From positions 11,620,734-11,684,733 of the forward strand of contig NC_089738.1 in NCBI RefSeq assembly GCF_035083965.1: a stretch of DNA of 64,000 nucleotides, read 5' to 3'. The notes under the pieces were generated by a model that worked only from the letters and a program-made list of their open reading frames with translations, did no database searches and was not told the DNA's origin. Position 1 is the stretch's first letter. Each line of letters opens with the position of its first letter. A program made the translations under genes and the position numbers. This DNA is from Branchiostoma lanceolatum (Eukaryota > Chordata > Leptocardii > Amphioxiformes > Branchiostomatidae). Positions 51,110-62,800 of the stretch are shown here, piece by piece.

Positions 51110-51250
51110 CTCCTGATAACCGTGCTGTAGAGTCAAAAGACCTCGCGATCGCACAGCCGGTGTCTAAAATGGGAGTGGAGTTGGTAATGGACGCCAAAAC
51201 AACTGTAACGTGAGAAATGTCCGCACGGACGTGTCAAAGGTCGATATCCT
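51110..51250 (-). promoter_or_regulatory. UGT-7 promoter with DR1-like element and non-coding first exon
   Basis: The minus strand reads CGACCTTTGACAC at 51231-51243, one base off the element of the other genes. The donor ATCAGGAG|GTAAGATG ends the leader at 51110. The block matches the UGT-6 promoter over about 240 bp (for example AAAATGGGAGTGGAGTTGGT). The final UTR piece begins at 49833. Confidence 0.65.
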
Positions 51251-51309
51251 TCACCACGTTGTCAAGGTCATTGCATTCTGCGTGACGCGTGCACACCAAC
51301 CTCTAATAG

Positions 51310-52560
51310 CTGAGAGGGCAGACCCGTAGCTTGTTTGTTTGCGACGCTGATTTTATAAAAACGCAAAGCATGTGGTTTTTGATTATCAATAAGCAGAAAC
51401 AGTTATCGTCGTCGCTTTGTTGAATATAAACAGACTCCCGTGTAACGTTGATGTTTTCTTCTTCAATAGATGAAAAACAGCGCATTCCTTAAGTGAACTT
51501 TCCTTGCTAAGATTGATTCAATTTAACGTTATATCATGGTTTGGCCCCACCGAACATGGAGATCACGTAACATTTACATAATACAAAACACGAAACGGTT
51601 TTCTTTCCCCAACAAAATTTGAAATCGGGCACTAACGTTAAATTTGCTCCGTGGTTCCGGGCATGATTTCAATGGGAGTCATTTTCTGGAGACGACCGTC
51701 ATCTCATTGTCTCGTTCAGGACAAACCTGGTTTTTCCTTAGTAGGCAGGCGAAGAACCACACTCTCAAGCAGAGGTTAAGCCCCGGCTTGTTTTGGACGT
51801 CCTTTATCGGGATGTCTATTGCGTCAGGTTTTGTTTTTGTCCGCCAGCGTTTTGTTTGGCAGGCGGAAAAAAATGACAAAACACTGACCCTACATCTGCT
51901 TGGAGATTAACAATTGATAAGAGACAAAACCAGCCTTTGTCAAAATCTTGTCAAAACACCCCGGGCTATCTGATATAGCATGGAGTCCTTCCGTGTGACA
52001 GCAAAGCTAAGGTTTGGAAAGTTCATGTATGACGAAGCTAAAGAGGAATCTATTCTTACAAGCTGTTTAAAAGTCATCAAGTAGATTTCTTGGATGGTCA
52101 AAATTGAGTCATGTTGTCCAATTTTGCAATTGTTGATTATTCTGAAAAGGAGCTACATCTAGTATTGTCCAGTTCCCAGTATCTGAACAATCATGTCGTA
52201 AAAGTTAAAAGAAACGAATTGAATCTGACCCAGTGTCTGACACTGTGGACGCTTTTATCAAACGTCGCTTTTATCAGAGTAAGACAGGAAAGACGCTAAA
52301 ATGTTTGGAATAGCACTACGCGTACAGAGAAATTGCAAAAAAAGTAAAAAAAATACTGATAACGTTACAGTCATAACGATGAACAGAACGTTGAATACTA
52401 TTAACATTTTAACATTTTGTGGTAGTATATTCTATGCGAGTGAAAAGCAAATTTGATAAGAAGATAAGTCAACAGCCAAATTTGGTAAGAACGATATCGA
52501 ATGTCGAAGGGGGTTACCCTAGAGCCTCCCTGTACACCTTTGAGGAAGTCGTTGTCTTCA
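51310..52560. other. Spacer between UGT-7 and the receptor-like gene
   Basis: Apart from the duplicated segment at about 51960-52210, nothing recognised. Short frames at 51644-51910 and 52111-52299 show no domain, no signal peptide and no conservation within the window. The two neighbouring genes are divergent, so regulatory sites of both are expected here. Confidence 0.4.
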
Positions 52561-52761
52561 CAAACGCAGGTCAACAGACGTATTTAGTCCACTGACAGAC
52601 TAAGATTGAGAAATTTCTAAGAAGTTGTCCGTTTCCTTGTGTGATTTGTCAGCTATTTCAGCAGCGGACGTGAGGTGTAGACTCACACCACTCTCTCACC
52701 TAGTGCTACAGAGACAACATTGCCCAGTTTCCGTGATCATCCCTCGCCCACGTACACAACA

Positions 52762-55700
52762 ATGCGCCACCTTCTGAAGGTACTTGCAGGCGTGACACTG
52801 TTGTTTGCAAGTTGCCATGCAGGTGAGAATATGTGTACACTCAGTTTTACGTTCATGTGGAAGATTTGTTTCGAAACACGACAAAGCCGTGACTAAAATT
52901 GTTGAAGGATGTCATTGCGAGGCTACAAGAATTTCTTGGCTTTGATAGTGATCTCGTTTTGAGTAAACAAAGAACAGTGTGGAGGCGTTTGTGAAAGTGT
53001 CGTCTGAAACCGTGGTGGCGAGGTCACAGAAACTTGGCATAGTTTTCAAGTGTGTTAGGTTGTGTATTAGTGACGTAGTGACGCTTAATAGGGGTGAAAA
53101 CTTAAGAAAACAAGAGTCTTGGTACAGAGATATAGAATCGTAAAAAAATGCAGCACTCTAATCACTTCCAAAACACGTCGAACATGCAGCCGAACCGTCT
53201 GCTTGGAGATTTCGACAGGTGTGTTGAAGATGGGAAAGCAGCATATGAAGCATATATAGTATCAAGACAGTAGTTGGTATGAAGGAAGGGGGAGAGAAGG
53301 AGCACGCACAGGCAATGAAGGAGTCCACAGTCCCGAAAACACGTCAGGTGGACTCTTCTGCATTGCTTAGCATAGCAATTTTGTTAAAACAGATTTTCCA
53401 AAGAAAAGTCCTGGTAGTCCTTCGGGGCCGAGGATGATCGTCGAGAAAATTAGATGTCAGATCTGCTATTTATAGGGCATCTGTAAGGTTTAGGACGTCG
53501 CAACGGAAAACAGAACAGTTGTACCGATAAAGGGAACACACCTGTCACACTGACAATGGCTTTTACACTGAGAAGGTACAAAACGTCGTCATGGACAGGC
53601 CAGTACCGAGAAAAACAACTTCCCAAAGTCTCTTGCTCCTTTTGTAATACCTGCTTCCGTCATATAAGACGCAACGTTAATGTTATGCTTTACATACATC
53701 AGAGACGAAATCTTAAAGGAAGGACAGTGTGGGTTATTTTAAGATGCATACAGCTTGTGAAAATGTTTGTTCTCTTGTGTTTTCGTACCCAGTTTTTTCA
53801 GGACAACTTTTAAACAAATGTTAACTTTTTCCTTATTCTAGTGCATTTTCCCTCTTAAGTGCTATCCTACAATTCTTCTCGGAAAGCCCCACTAAAACTA
53901 TACTTCCTTCAAGTGTAACTTTAGTTTTGCGGAGACAAATTAAATTCGTCTTCTTCTAGACTTAAGTTAAGAGGGGTAAGCCCCTCAGGTGATGGCAACC
54001 CTTCCCTATTTACGAACACTACCACAATAGAGATACTGGCCTATGGGCAAACAAAGAAGAGGAAGTTTGAAACGGCTCACTGCGCAGTCAGTTCAACAAG
54101 TTCACGGGTCTGCGTGCGAGTCTTTTATTTTGGCGACGCCTCTGGGGCGGGAGGTAAAATATACTCGCCTATTGGTCGATTATACAAATCAATGGCTAAG
54201 GCATACAAGGTGTTGATTATCAACGGCGCTTAATGACGTGCGTTACCTCGAATCTACTGTAAATTTAGCAAGTGAAAATGAGTAATCTATTCCCCCGAAC
54301 TAAAATCACTAACCTATTTCCCCGAATGTTCCAGGCCGGAAAACCTACAGCATAGCTGTGTCAGAGGTGAGTATAAACGTATTCTATTTTAATAAATTAA
54401 TTGATTATAACAATCAAGGTACAGACCCGATATGGCGATATGGGGGTACCACACTCTTAGACCGTACACTTGATAATTTTCTTAATCAATAACTAACGAT
54501 CGTTAACAGACCAGATAGAAGAATAGGGGTGCAATGACATTTGGCCGCACGATCGTTCAATTCTCTGTAATTCTTTTCTCTCTTTTTTTTTCAAACCCTC
54601 CACGTGATTATATAAAGTTGTGGTTGGAGTGGTGGGTTGTTTATCTTGTTCCATAGATAACATGAAATAGAAAGGAAAGATGTACATTATGTTGGTGCTT
54701 GCTTCTTTGCTCCAGAGCGCTGATCCAGGTCACGTGATCCTGTGTTTAAGAGGCGGGATTGACAAGAAAACGTATCGCATATCGGACGGGAACAAGGTAT
54801 GCTGGAAGTGTGGACGGAAAACAAATTTGGTGTTTCACTCACTCACTCACTCACTCACTCACTCACTCACTCACTCACTCACTCACTCACTCACTCACTC
54901 ACTCACTCACTCACTCACTCACTCACTCATGCACAGATGCAAGCATACAGACACAGACTGGACACATACTCATTCACACCATTTAGCAATGCAGCAATGA
55001 ATGTAAAACAATATCAACAAGTTATCATTGTATTAATCTCCAGAATATATTGCTGTTCAAAAATATAACTTCGATTGTCAATTATCCGGTATCAAATATT
55101 GATATCGGAACCATTGCAATACTAATACTTAGGAATGGCAAATTTGCTAGGGCTTTTGCTTGTGAAACAAATAAATATGTTACTAATCAATATATCTTTG
55201 ACCCCCCAGGACGACCGGTTCGGCATATACCGTGACAGTGGTAATCTGTACGTTAAGCGGTACCTCAACTTTGACATTGACTCGCACTATGAGGTCATGG
55301 TAGCCAACGATAACAATGGGGTAAGTAGCTGTAGAAGAAACTAAAAAACAACAACCCAAAGAAACAGCAACAGAAATAATATGATAACCATTCCAGTAGT
55401 TATGTACATGTACATGTATAGTCTGAAGACGATACAGGATCTAGATATCAGACTGCTTCTCTTCTTATATAGGATGAATTTCGGCTGCTTATATCCGTGA
55501 TAGACGACCCGGCCTACCCGCCCGTGTTCAACCCGACCTGTCACATCCCCCCGCGTGCAAGGAACGACTCAAGCGTGAGTTTATACCTCATTTTATGGCT
55601 GGATTTAGCGTATTAACGGTACATTTCTTATGATGAAGATTACTGAAAATCTGTTAATGGTTTTCTAGAAAAACACGCACACAACGGGATAGTGCTGTCG

Positions 55701-58700
55701 ATTATTTTGACAACGCCTCTGGTACGGGGACGTTGAGGTAGCTGTATATGATGAAGTTGAATTTCAGAAACATTCGACCTGTGCATTCGTGTGAACTTTG
55801 CTATCAATATTTACTCTGGGTACAGGAAATACAAGGAGACAGAAAAATGGCATCGAACATATTCAGCTGCTTACCTATATTTCTTCTAATATCAAAGCGT
55901 CTTTCTTCCTTTTTCGTCACAGGTGTGGCCATTCATGGTCCGAGTCAGCTCCATATTTGGTTACAAACTTCTGTACAGTGACGGGAAGGGGCACGGGCAG
56001 CGATCGTCCGCGTCTCTCAATAACGACCAGTGTAAGTTACACATTCAACCACCTGTTTTTCAGACAAACTAAACAAACAAAATCAATGTCGATCTGCCTT
56101 ACATAACTGTTCCCTTGGACAGAAAGAGGCTGTCACTACTGGCCATTACTAATGAAAAATTAAAGATGACATTTGTTTCTCCTCCTGTTTCAGGTGAGGC
56201 GAAGGTTTTTGTCGTGATGAGGGACACGTTCCTGACCACCCAGATCCCTCCGGGCACGACGCCTGTTTTCCAGTTTTCTTGTACAAACATCAGAGACCCA
56301 ACAAGAGGCACCCTGACCGCGACCCCCTACTGGGTAATGCTGTCAATGTTGTCGTATAGCCTTGTAATCTCTAAGCAGACGTTCGGAGGTTAGATGAACC
56401 GAGTGGGTGGACTGGGGCAGTCGAAAATGTCACGATTTTCCCTTGTTAGAGATCATATAAAGGCAACACTATGTTTCAGCTGACTACATCTCTTCATTGC
56501 CTAACATTGCATCTCTTTGGGGCCCAGGGCGAGAAGGCATGTTGAAAATAGCCTATTTATGTCATTTTCTTTTACTGACAATGACAATGACAATGAACTT
56601 TATTGCATATTCATGCCCAACATGGGCTGAATGCATTAGGTAACATGGAGTAAAAGAAAAGGAACATTGTGCTATATTCCATCTAAATCTACAGAGTCTC
56701 TTCTCTCTTCTTTACTAATGTAAACCTTCCTTTTCACGAATGCATGTCCAAACCTACAGTGATATCTCTCCCCACTCAACTTACAAGAAAGGTCACTAAC
56801 ATGTATAATTCATCTTCTTCGCTGACAGAATGCATCGTACGACCGTCCGCAAGATGGCGCGATTGACCCGCAGTGGTTTGTGTCCCCGGCAAGTTCGAGT
56901 TACGGCGAGCGAAGGCACGTCCTTTTTGAAGTGGACATGACCGACATCATTACTGAGGACCTCACAGTGTTCACTTGTAGACTGGAGTTTGAAACGGCCA
57001 CAGGATTTTCGGTCATATCTGAGGGGAAGCTCGCTTTTGATCCCATCGGTGAGTTGTGTGCTAGTATATAACAATGAAAAGCCAAAGCAATTAAGGAGGT
57101 TTAAATTCTCCTTAATTGGTCAAACTAACGTCATTTTATGGGTAACATTTTCACGCTCATCGATTTTGGCTCGCTTCCCAAAAATCAAAGAAATGTTGTT
57201 TCTTTTAATAGGGACATATGACAGATGGATTCTTCCTAAAGACTACCGTAGAATAGGAAGAATGTTTGGTAATCGCCATGTACCTGTACCTGTCCATGAG
57301 CAAATATGTCGTAAAATATCAATCGCAAAACTGCTAACATCATGCTATATACTGAAAAAAGCTTATTTCTTTGAGTAGTTTTTCCCTGAAAATACGTTTT
57401 TCAAATGCACTATGAAATGCACCCTCTGTCTCTTGCATTTCAATGAAGTACTGTCGCACGCATATCTTAGGTTGCCCTGCTGGTTACTACGGAGGGACAT
57501 GCATGAACGCCTGCGTGTGTCAAAATGGCGGCAGTTGTCATCCTTTCAACGGCGCCTGCAAGTGCCCGGATGGATGGACGGGACGAGCATGCGACATCGG
57601 TAAATTCGAAATCTTTTCTTCAAAATAAACGGCTTTTGCTGAATTGTTTTTCAAAATTTGTGAAAAGTTTCGGAACGCCAATTTCACTGTTATCAATATT
57701 TATGTTTCAGTGGATCCGAAGATTGTCATCTCTGCAAACTATGGTGACGTCATGCCAGGTCAGACGGTACAGATCAGCTGTGCCGTTGTCAACGTCGATC
57801 CCAGCAGCACTTTCGCGTGGGCGCGGAACGGTAGGCAGCTGTTGCCTAGCGACGGAGTGAAGACCATGACGTCACGAGGCTTCGACGTCGGAATGAACAG
57901 GTATGTCTTGTTCTGAAGTGATCGATGTAAAATGACAATGAGTATCAATATATTCAGGCTTCGTTGGGTTTAGTTGATGATAATGATTTATATAAAAAAG
58001 GACACAAACACAATTTTTGATAAAAACCTTACATTTTTTATTATGCAGAACGTTCGTGAACTCGACCATCATCGCAAATATCTCCACTTTGGCCGACTCC
58101 GGAGAGTACGCATGCGCTTACGTCACCAGCAGTGGGAAGCTGTACCGCGAGTCAGCTCAGGTTGCACTTGAAGGTCAGTTTATAACGGTCATGGTTTTCA
58201 AACAAGTTCAACTCACTTAGTAGAGGATAGGGAAATTGGATTTACTTATATGTAGAAGGATCGATATGGCAGGAAGCAAAAGGCGAGTAGTGATAGTAGC
58301 AAGAAAAATGGAACTTTTGAATGACTAACAACATCCCGAACTTACGATCATTGCAGGGACCTTCAGCCCAGACTGCATCAACTGTTTCTCACAAGGACGG
58401 CCCTACCGCGGTACGCTCGTTTCTTTCTATGCATTGTCTTAATCTCCCTTTATTTCTTTGGATGGGGATTGAAGGGGATCAATCTTCCAGCATTTTTTGT
58501 GTCGCCACAGGAGCTAGCTTGATAGTATATTATATGTTCGTTTGGCAAGAATTCTAAGAATTTCACATGTATTTCTGTAATATGTCCACACATACAAGGA
58601 AGTAGATTCGTGTCCGTTAGCCGTCGTGCACAAGTTTTTCAAGGGGCATTTTCTTTTAATTCTTATTGATTAAATTCTACATTCATATATCCATTCTTTT

Positions 58701-58919
58701 GCAGCGGAAACCATTGCCTTGTACGCCATGAGCACTCTCGCACTTAGTCTCATCGTTGCCATGGCAACCCAATGCGAGATTAATCGGCGCAAGCGCAAAG
58801 ACGGCAAGGCGGTCCCAACAGCAGGCCGTCCCAGGAGTGTCCCTGATAAAAAGGAACGCACCGTGCAGTTTCCTAACCTGATCGCTAGGGGAGCTGTTGA
58901 GAATGAATACGTCGTTTAG
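52762..58919 (+). CDS. Single-pass receptor-like protein: cadherin-like repeat, EGF, Ig, membrane span (13 exons, 522 aa)
   Basis: Exons: 52762-52822, 54335-54366, 54716-54796, 55210-55320, 55473-55574, 55923-56031, 56194-56333, 56829-57048, 57471-57599, 57711-57900, 58049-58173, 58357-58410 and 58705-58919; all phases join. The signal peptide MRHLLKVLAGVTLLFASCHA is followed by one cadherin-like repeat (about 21-120: YSIAVSE, FGIYRDSGNLYVKRYLNFD, YEVMVANDNNG, PPVF). Next is an unrecognised stretch (about 121-285), an eight-cysteine EGF module of the TIE/MEGF type (286-328, CQNGGSC...GWTGRAC) and an Ig domain (329-433, ISCAVVN, FAWARNG, DSGEYACAY). A span (about 453-475) leads to RRKRK and a tail of about 45 residues ending NEYVV, with no kinase. 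It is probably a cell-surface adhesion or receptor protein; ligand unknown. Confidence 0.85.
54133..54200 (+). repeat. Isolated end of the 0.9-kb element in receptor-gene intron 1
   Basis: TTTTGGCGACGCCTCTGGGG is the boundary motif of the element in UGT-2 intron 3. The rest of the element is not seen here, so this is a fragment or an independent short repeat. Confidence 0.4.
54836..54929. repeat. (ACTC)n microsatellite, about 23 copies
   Basis: A pure CACT/ACTC tetranucleotide run of 94 bp lies 40 bp after the splice donor at 54796. The frames that read THSLTHSL across it are artefacts of the repeat. It is likely to vary in length between individuals. Confidence 0.95.
56576..56650 (-). mobile_element. 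LINE 3' tail in receptor-gene intron 7
   Basis: On the minus strand the stretch reads CATGAATATGCAATAAAGTT followed by CATTGTCATTGTCATTGTCA. An AATAAA signal followed by a hexamer repeat tail is typical of 3' ends of CR1/L2-like non-LTR elements. Only the end is present. Confidence 0.55.
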
Positions 58920-59086
58920 ATACGTCAGCACCATATTGTGTTGTCCAGCATTATACAGATCGTTACATTGTGTACTTTCAAAATACTCGCGGAACTTTAT
59001 ATATTAGACCGTTATCAGATAGTTTAAGTGCATGGTATACGTAGTCATTAATAGAGAATGTAGGAATATACACAACTATTTTCCAT

Positions 59087-59325
59087 GATCAGCATATATC
59101 ACCAAAAGTACATTATCATGTTTTCTGCATTTATACAATTTATATAATAATACACCACATCTTTGTTATTTCCTGGGTGTCAGCTAGTTATACAGAATAT
59201 AAGCTATACGAGGATATTCTCATCAGTATATAACACCAAAAGAAAATATCATGTGTTTCTGTATCTATACAGCTTATTAAATAAACATCTTTGTTATTAA
59301 TTTCCTGGATATTCATCTGTTTTGT
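59087..59325 (+). repeat. Tandem duplication in the receptor-gene 3' region
   Basis: A segment with TATATCACCAAAAGTACATT ... CACATCTTTGTTATTTCCTG recurs directly as TATATAACACCAAAAGAAAA ... AACATCTTTGTTATTAATTT, in units of about 120 bp. It lies in the presumed 3' UTR. AATAAA at 59280-59285 falls in the second unit and another at 59411-59416. Confidence 0.6.
59280..59285 (+). terminator. Polyadenylation signal AATAAA for the receptor-like gene
   Basis: AATAAA lies 361 bp after the stop at 58919. A second AATAAA at 59411-59416 is an alternative. No other gene end lies between, so both belong to this transcript if used. Confidence 0.5.
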
Positions 59326-59803
59326 AGTTGCACAAGTCCTAGATAACTTATACTCCGTTTACTCTCAGTATGTGTAGTTTGATTTTAGCGAGTAGTCAAA
59401 ACAAGGCTTCAATAAAACAAAGACACAACAATGATGTCTTTGAGAAGCCTTTGTCTGCCTGTTTGTCTGTCTTTAAAGGTTCTGCTTACAAGAATTCGAA
59501 GTAGAACTCATTACAATCACTTCCAACATGCTTTAGATGTACCAAGATTGTGTACAATCGCCGCATCTAAGGTGTCTAACACTGTAATCCCGATTAAAAC
59601 CGCTTCAGAAAACGGCTACTCTGTCACGTAGTGTGTTTCCTAGTGTAGTTACCTTTGACCTCGACCGCTGTTTATAGTTGACACCCACGCCTTGCTTGCT
59701 TCCACAAATACCGCGCGGGATTTCCCCCCAAAAAATCATAAACCACCACTTCCTTCTGTGTCACTTCTGGGTCCCCACACAACAGCCGTCCGTTCTCTGT
59801 AAC

Positions 59804-62800
59804 ATGGCAGCGTTTTCAGTCATCGTTTTTGTGTTTTTCCTGTGTTCAGGTGAGTGTTAGATCGATGCACGATTTCTGAACACATCAGTTTAGGTCTGGG
59901 TACGTTGTTTTACGTATGTTCTTACTTGTTATACAATGTCTAAATTGTGGAATTCGTATTACAATTTCTTATGCTATGATCACATTTCTAAACCAGTGCC
60001 CGGTTTGCAACGAAGAATAGACGTGGATATCAAGCAATATACAGCAACTATGCTCATTTCCACACGTTTTGTGTGTTTTGTAGTCTTTTATATCACAATT
60101 GTCTTTTCCGCAAACTACCCAGCCGGGCCGCGGCCGAAATGTAACAATAACATTAGACAGAAACCGTGTCGTCAAGTAATCGTTAACAGATATCGTCCCT
60201 CTTACTTGATTGCATATTGCATGTATTTCAAAATATCCAGGTTTGTCTCTCGGTACTACTCCTGAACTGATGAATTCTGGGGTAAGTACCGTACTTGCTA
60301 CTGAGTTAATGTGTATTTCTAGAAGGGTCCTGTCACCGGTAACGTTATAACCAAAAGCGGAAGTCAGGTTTGGCTTCTGCAAAATGTTTCACTTCCCCCT
60401 ATGCTAATCTCGATTAACGCCTGCTTTTTGCAGAAATAAGGAACAGACTTCCGCAAAAAAGTTGTTTTCTATATTCCACAATGTGTGCCTGTGTACAAAT
60501 CGATGTGATTACATATGTATAAAAAAAATTCATTAATAGAGATATATTCTTATCTTTTATTTACACAGAATTCTCGCTATTTTGACCCGACGTGTAACAT
60601 GCCGGCAAGAGAGGGCGACGAAGGACACGTACGTTGTTCTATTAGTTAACATGTACCACAAGGGAAAGCAATCATTAAAGAAAATCCATTCATTTCATAC
60701 AAAACTAGAGTTCCACGACCTCATACCTTCGCCGACTGATGTTAGCCTTTTCGAGTGAATGCTTATCACTCAGTATGCAAATAAGGTCCTCGATTGCATG
60801 AATTTCAAGTGATCCTTTTCTCTACACAATACACAGCATTAAAGTAAAATCTTAGAAAAGAGGGCCATTGTAGCATTTCCTCATATATTATGTAAATGAG
60901 GCCATCATGATTTATGTCTGATAACGTCCACATTTGATTATCTCCCAAACGCCACAAGAATGAAATCCCATCATTTACCACTCTGGAATTATAGTATTTT
61001 GTCATAAATTATGCAAATTAGGTATTCGTTTGCATAATTGATATCTATCAATATTCCTCTCTTTCTCAGTTACATGTCACGTGTTTGACTACAATGGAAT
61101 GTAAGGGTTTGTATACTTTTTCACATCACAGATCCTGATTTGCATGATTCTTATACGATCATGTAAGTCATCACTCAAACTATGTACATTTCTACAAATC
61201 ATGACGATCCGTCATCACCTTCTTGAGTTACTAGTATTCTCTTTCAAAGTTTAAAACAAACCCATACCTATACCTACACGAGTTCTCCCAAGAGTTATAA
61301 AACTAATCACTGTAAGAATATTTTTGCTTAATTGGTATCATAACTTTTATCTTTACTACAGAAAATAAGGCAATTTGTTGGCAATGTATTTGCTTCAATA
61401 ATGCCCTTATTTTCATAGTCGACATATCAATCAGTTTTTATCAAACCTGTACCTTCCAACAGGGAGAGTATTAGATCGTAAGGCTGCTGTGTTAAAATGC
61501 CCGTGTGACCTCCCTGACCCCAAAACAGAGCCCTGCACCAGGCAAGTAAAGTATCACATGTGTCCTCCAGGGACGTCTCACAGGGAGCCTGCTCCGGTAA
61601 ACTAGGTCACCTGTCAGTGCAATTTGACCTGAATATATAGACTTAAAAATAGCAAATTGAAAGGGAATTGTAGACATTTCCTTATAAATTATGTTAATGA
61701 GGCCTTGTCATGCGTGATTTTTGTCTGATATTGTTCACCTTTACTTAGCTTCCTAATGATACAAGAATGAAATTCCAATCATTTACTACTGTGGTATTTT
61801 CAATAAGTATTTTCTCATTAATTGTGCAAAATAGGTTACCGAAACTCTTTTTCAGCTAAATATGTCACATGTTTGAGAGTCCTATTTTGAAAGGCAGCAG
61901 ATTTATAAACTTTCCTTGCTAATTATGCAAATAAGCTCCTGATTTGCATAATGAATATTCAATTATGTAAATCATTAATCGAGCTATCTACATACCATAA
62001 AGTCGATCCGTTGACCATAAGTCTAGTTATTCATGTCCAAAGGTCAAAACAAATAAATAAAAAACACCCGCTGCAGCTCCAAACAAGCCGCTAGAGGGCC
62101 CAAACGTGCACAACTTACTTCATGTGGCATGGACTATCTACCACACAAAAATCATGACCGTAGCACTTGCAGAAAATTCGACCTCAAACTTTGAAGCTAC
62201 ATTGCAGTACCCAAAGTACCCGCTAGGAGGCCCATCATCGACCTTGACCTTCCCCTTTAATAAATCTACCTATTCACTAAATATCATGCACAACCATCAA
62301 CAGCTTCTCGAGTTATCCTGTCAACAAACAAATACGCATACATAAACAGCCCACTGCAGTACCGCAGGAAAATGCCAGGTGACCCATTTTTGAACTTGAG
62401 CTTCGGTTTCACAATCTCTACGTACCCACCAAAAATCATGCAGATCCATCATCAATACGTCGAGTTATGTTGTCTACATACAAACACACTAACAAAAAAA
62501 GTCCATTGGAGCACTTTAGGAAAACGCCAGGTTAACCATTTTCGAACTTGACCTTCGCTCCCACACCCGCCACTTACCTACCAAAAATCAACAAGATCCG
62601 TCAAAGTTCTCTCGACTTATGATCTCGACATACATACGGACCCACTTTACAGCTGGCGGAACCGATAACATAACCTTACCGCGAATGCATACATTCCCGG
62701 CGAAGGTAAATATTGATGTTTTGAAAAATTATGTAACGGAAATAGGAAAATATAACACAGTTGTTGGTAGAACGTATCGGTTAAATGTTTCAAACACTGA

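Noticed and set aside
53556-53813. 85-codon frame in the first intron of the receptor gene
   Set aside because: No domain, no conserved splice pattern, and it lies inside an intron whose flanking exons join in phase without it.
54680-55068. Frames reading THSLTHSL repeats
   Set aside because: They are translations of the ACTC microsatellite plus real exon 3 of the receptor gene in other frames.
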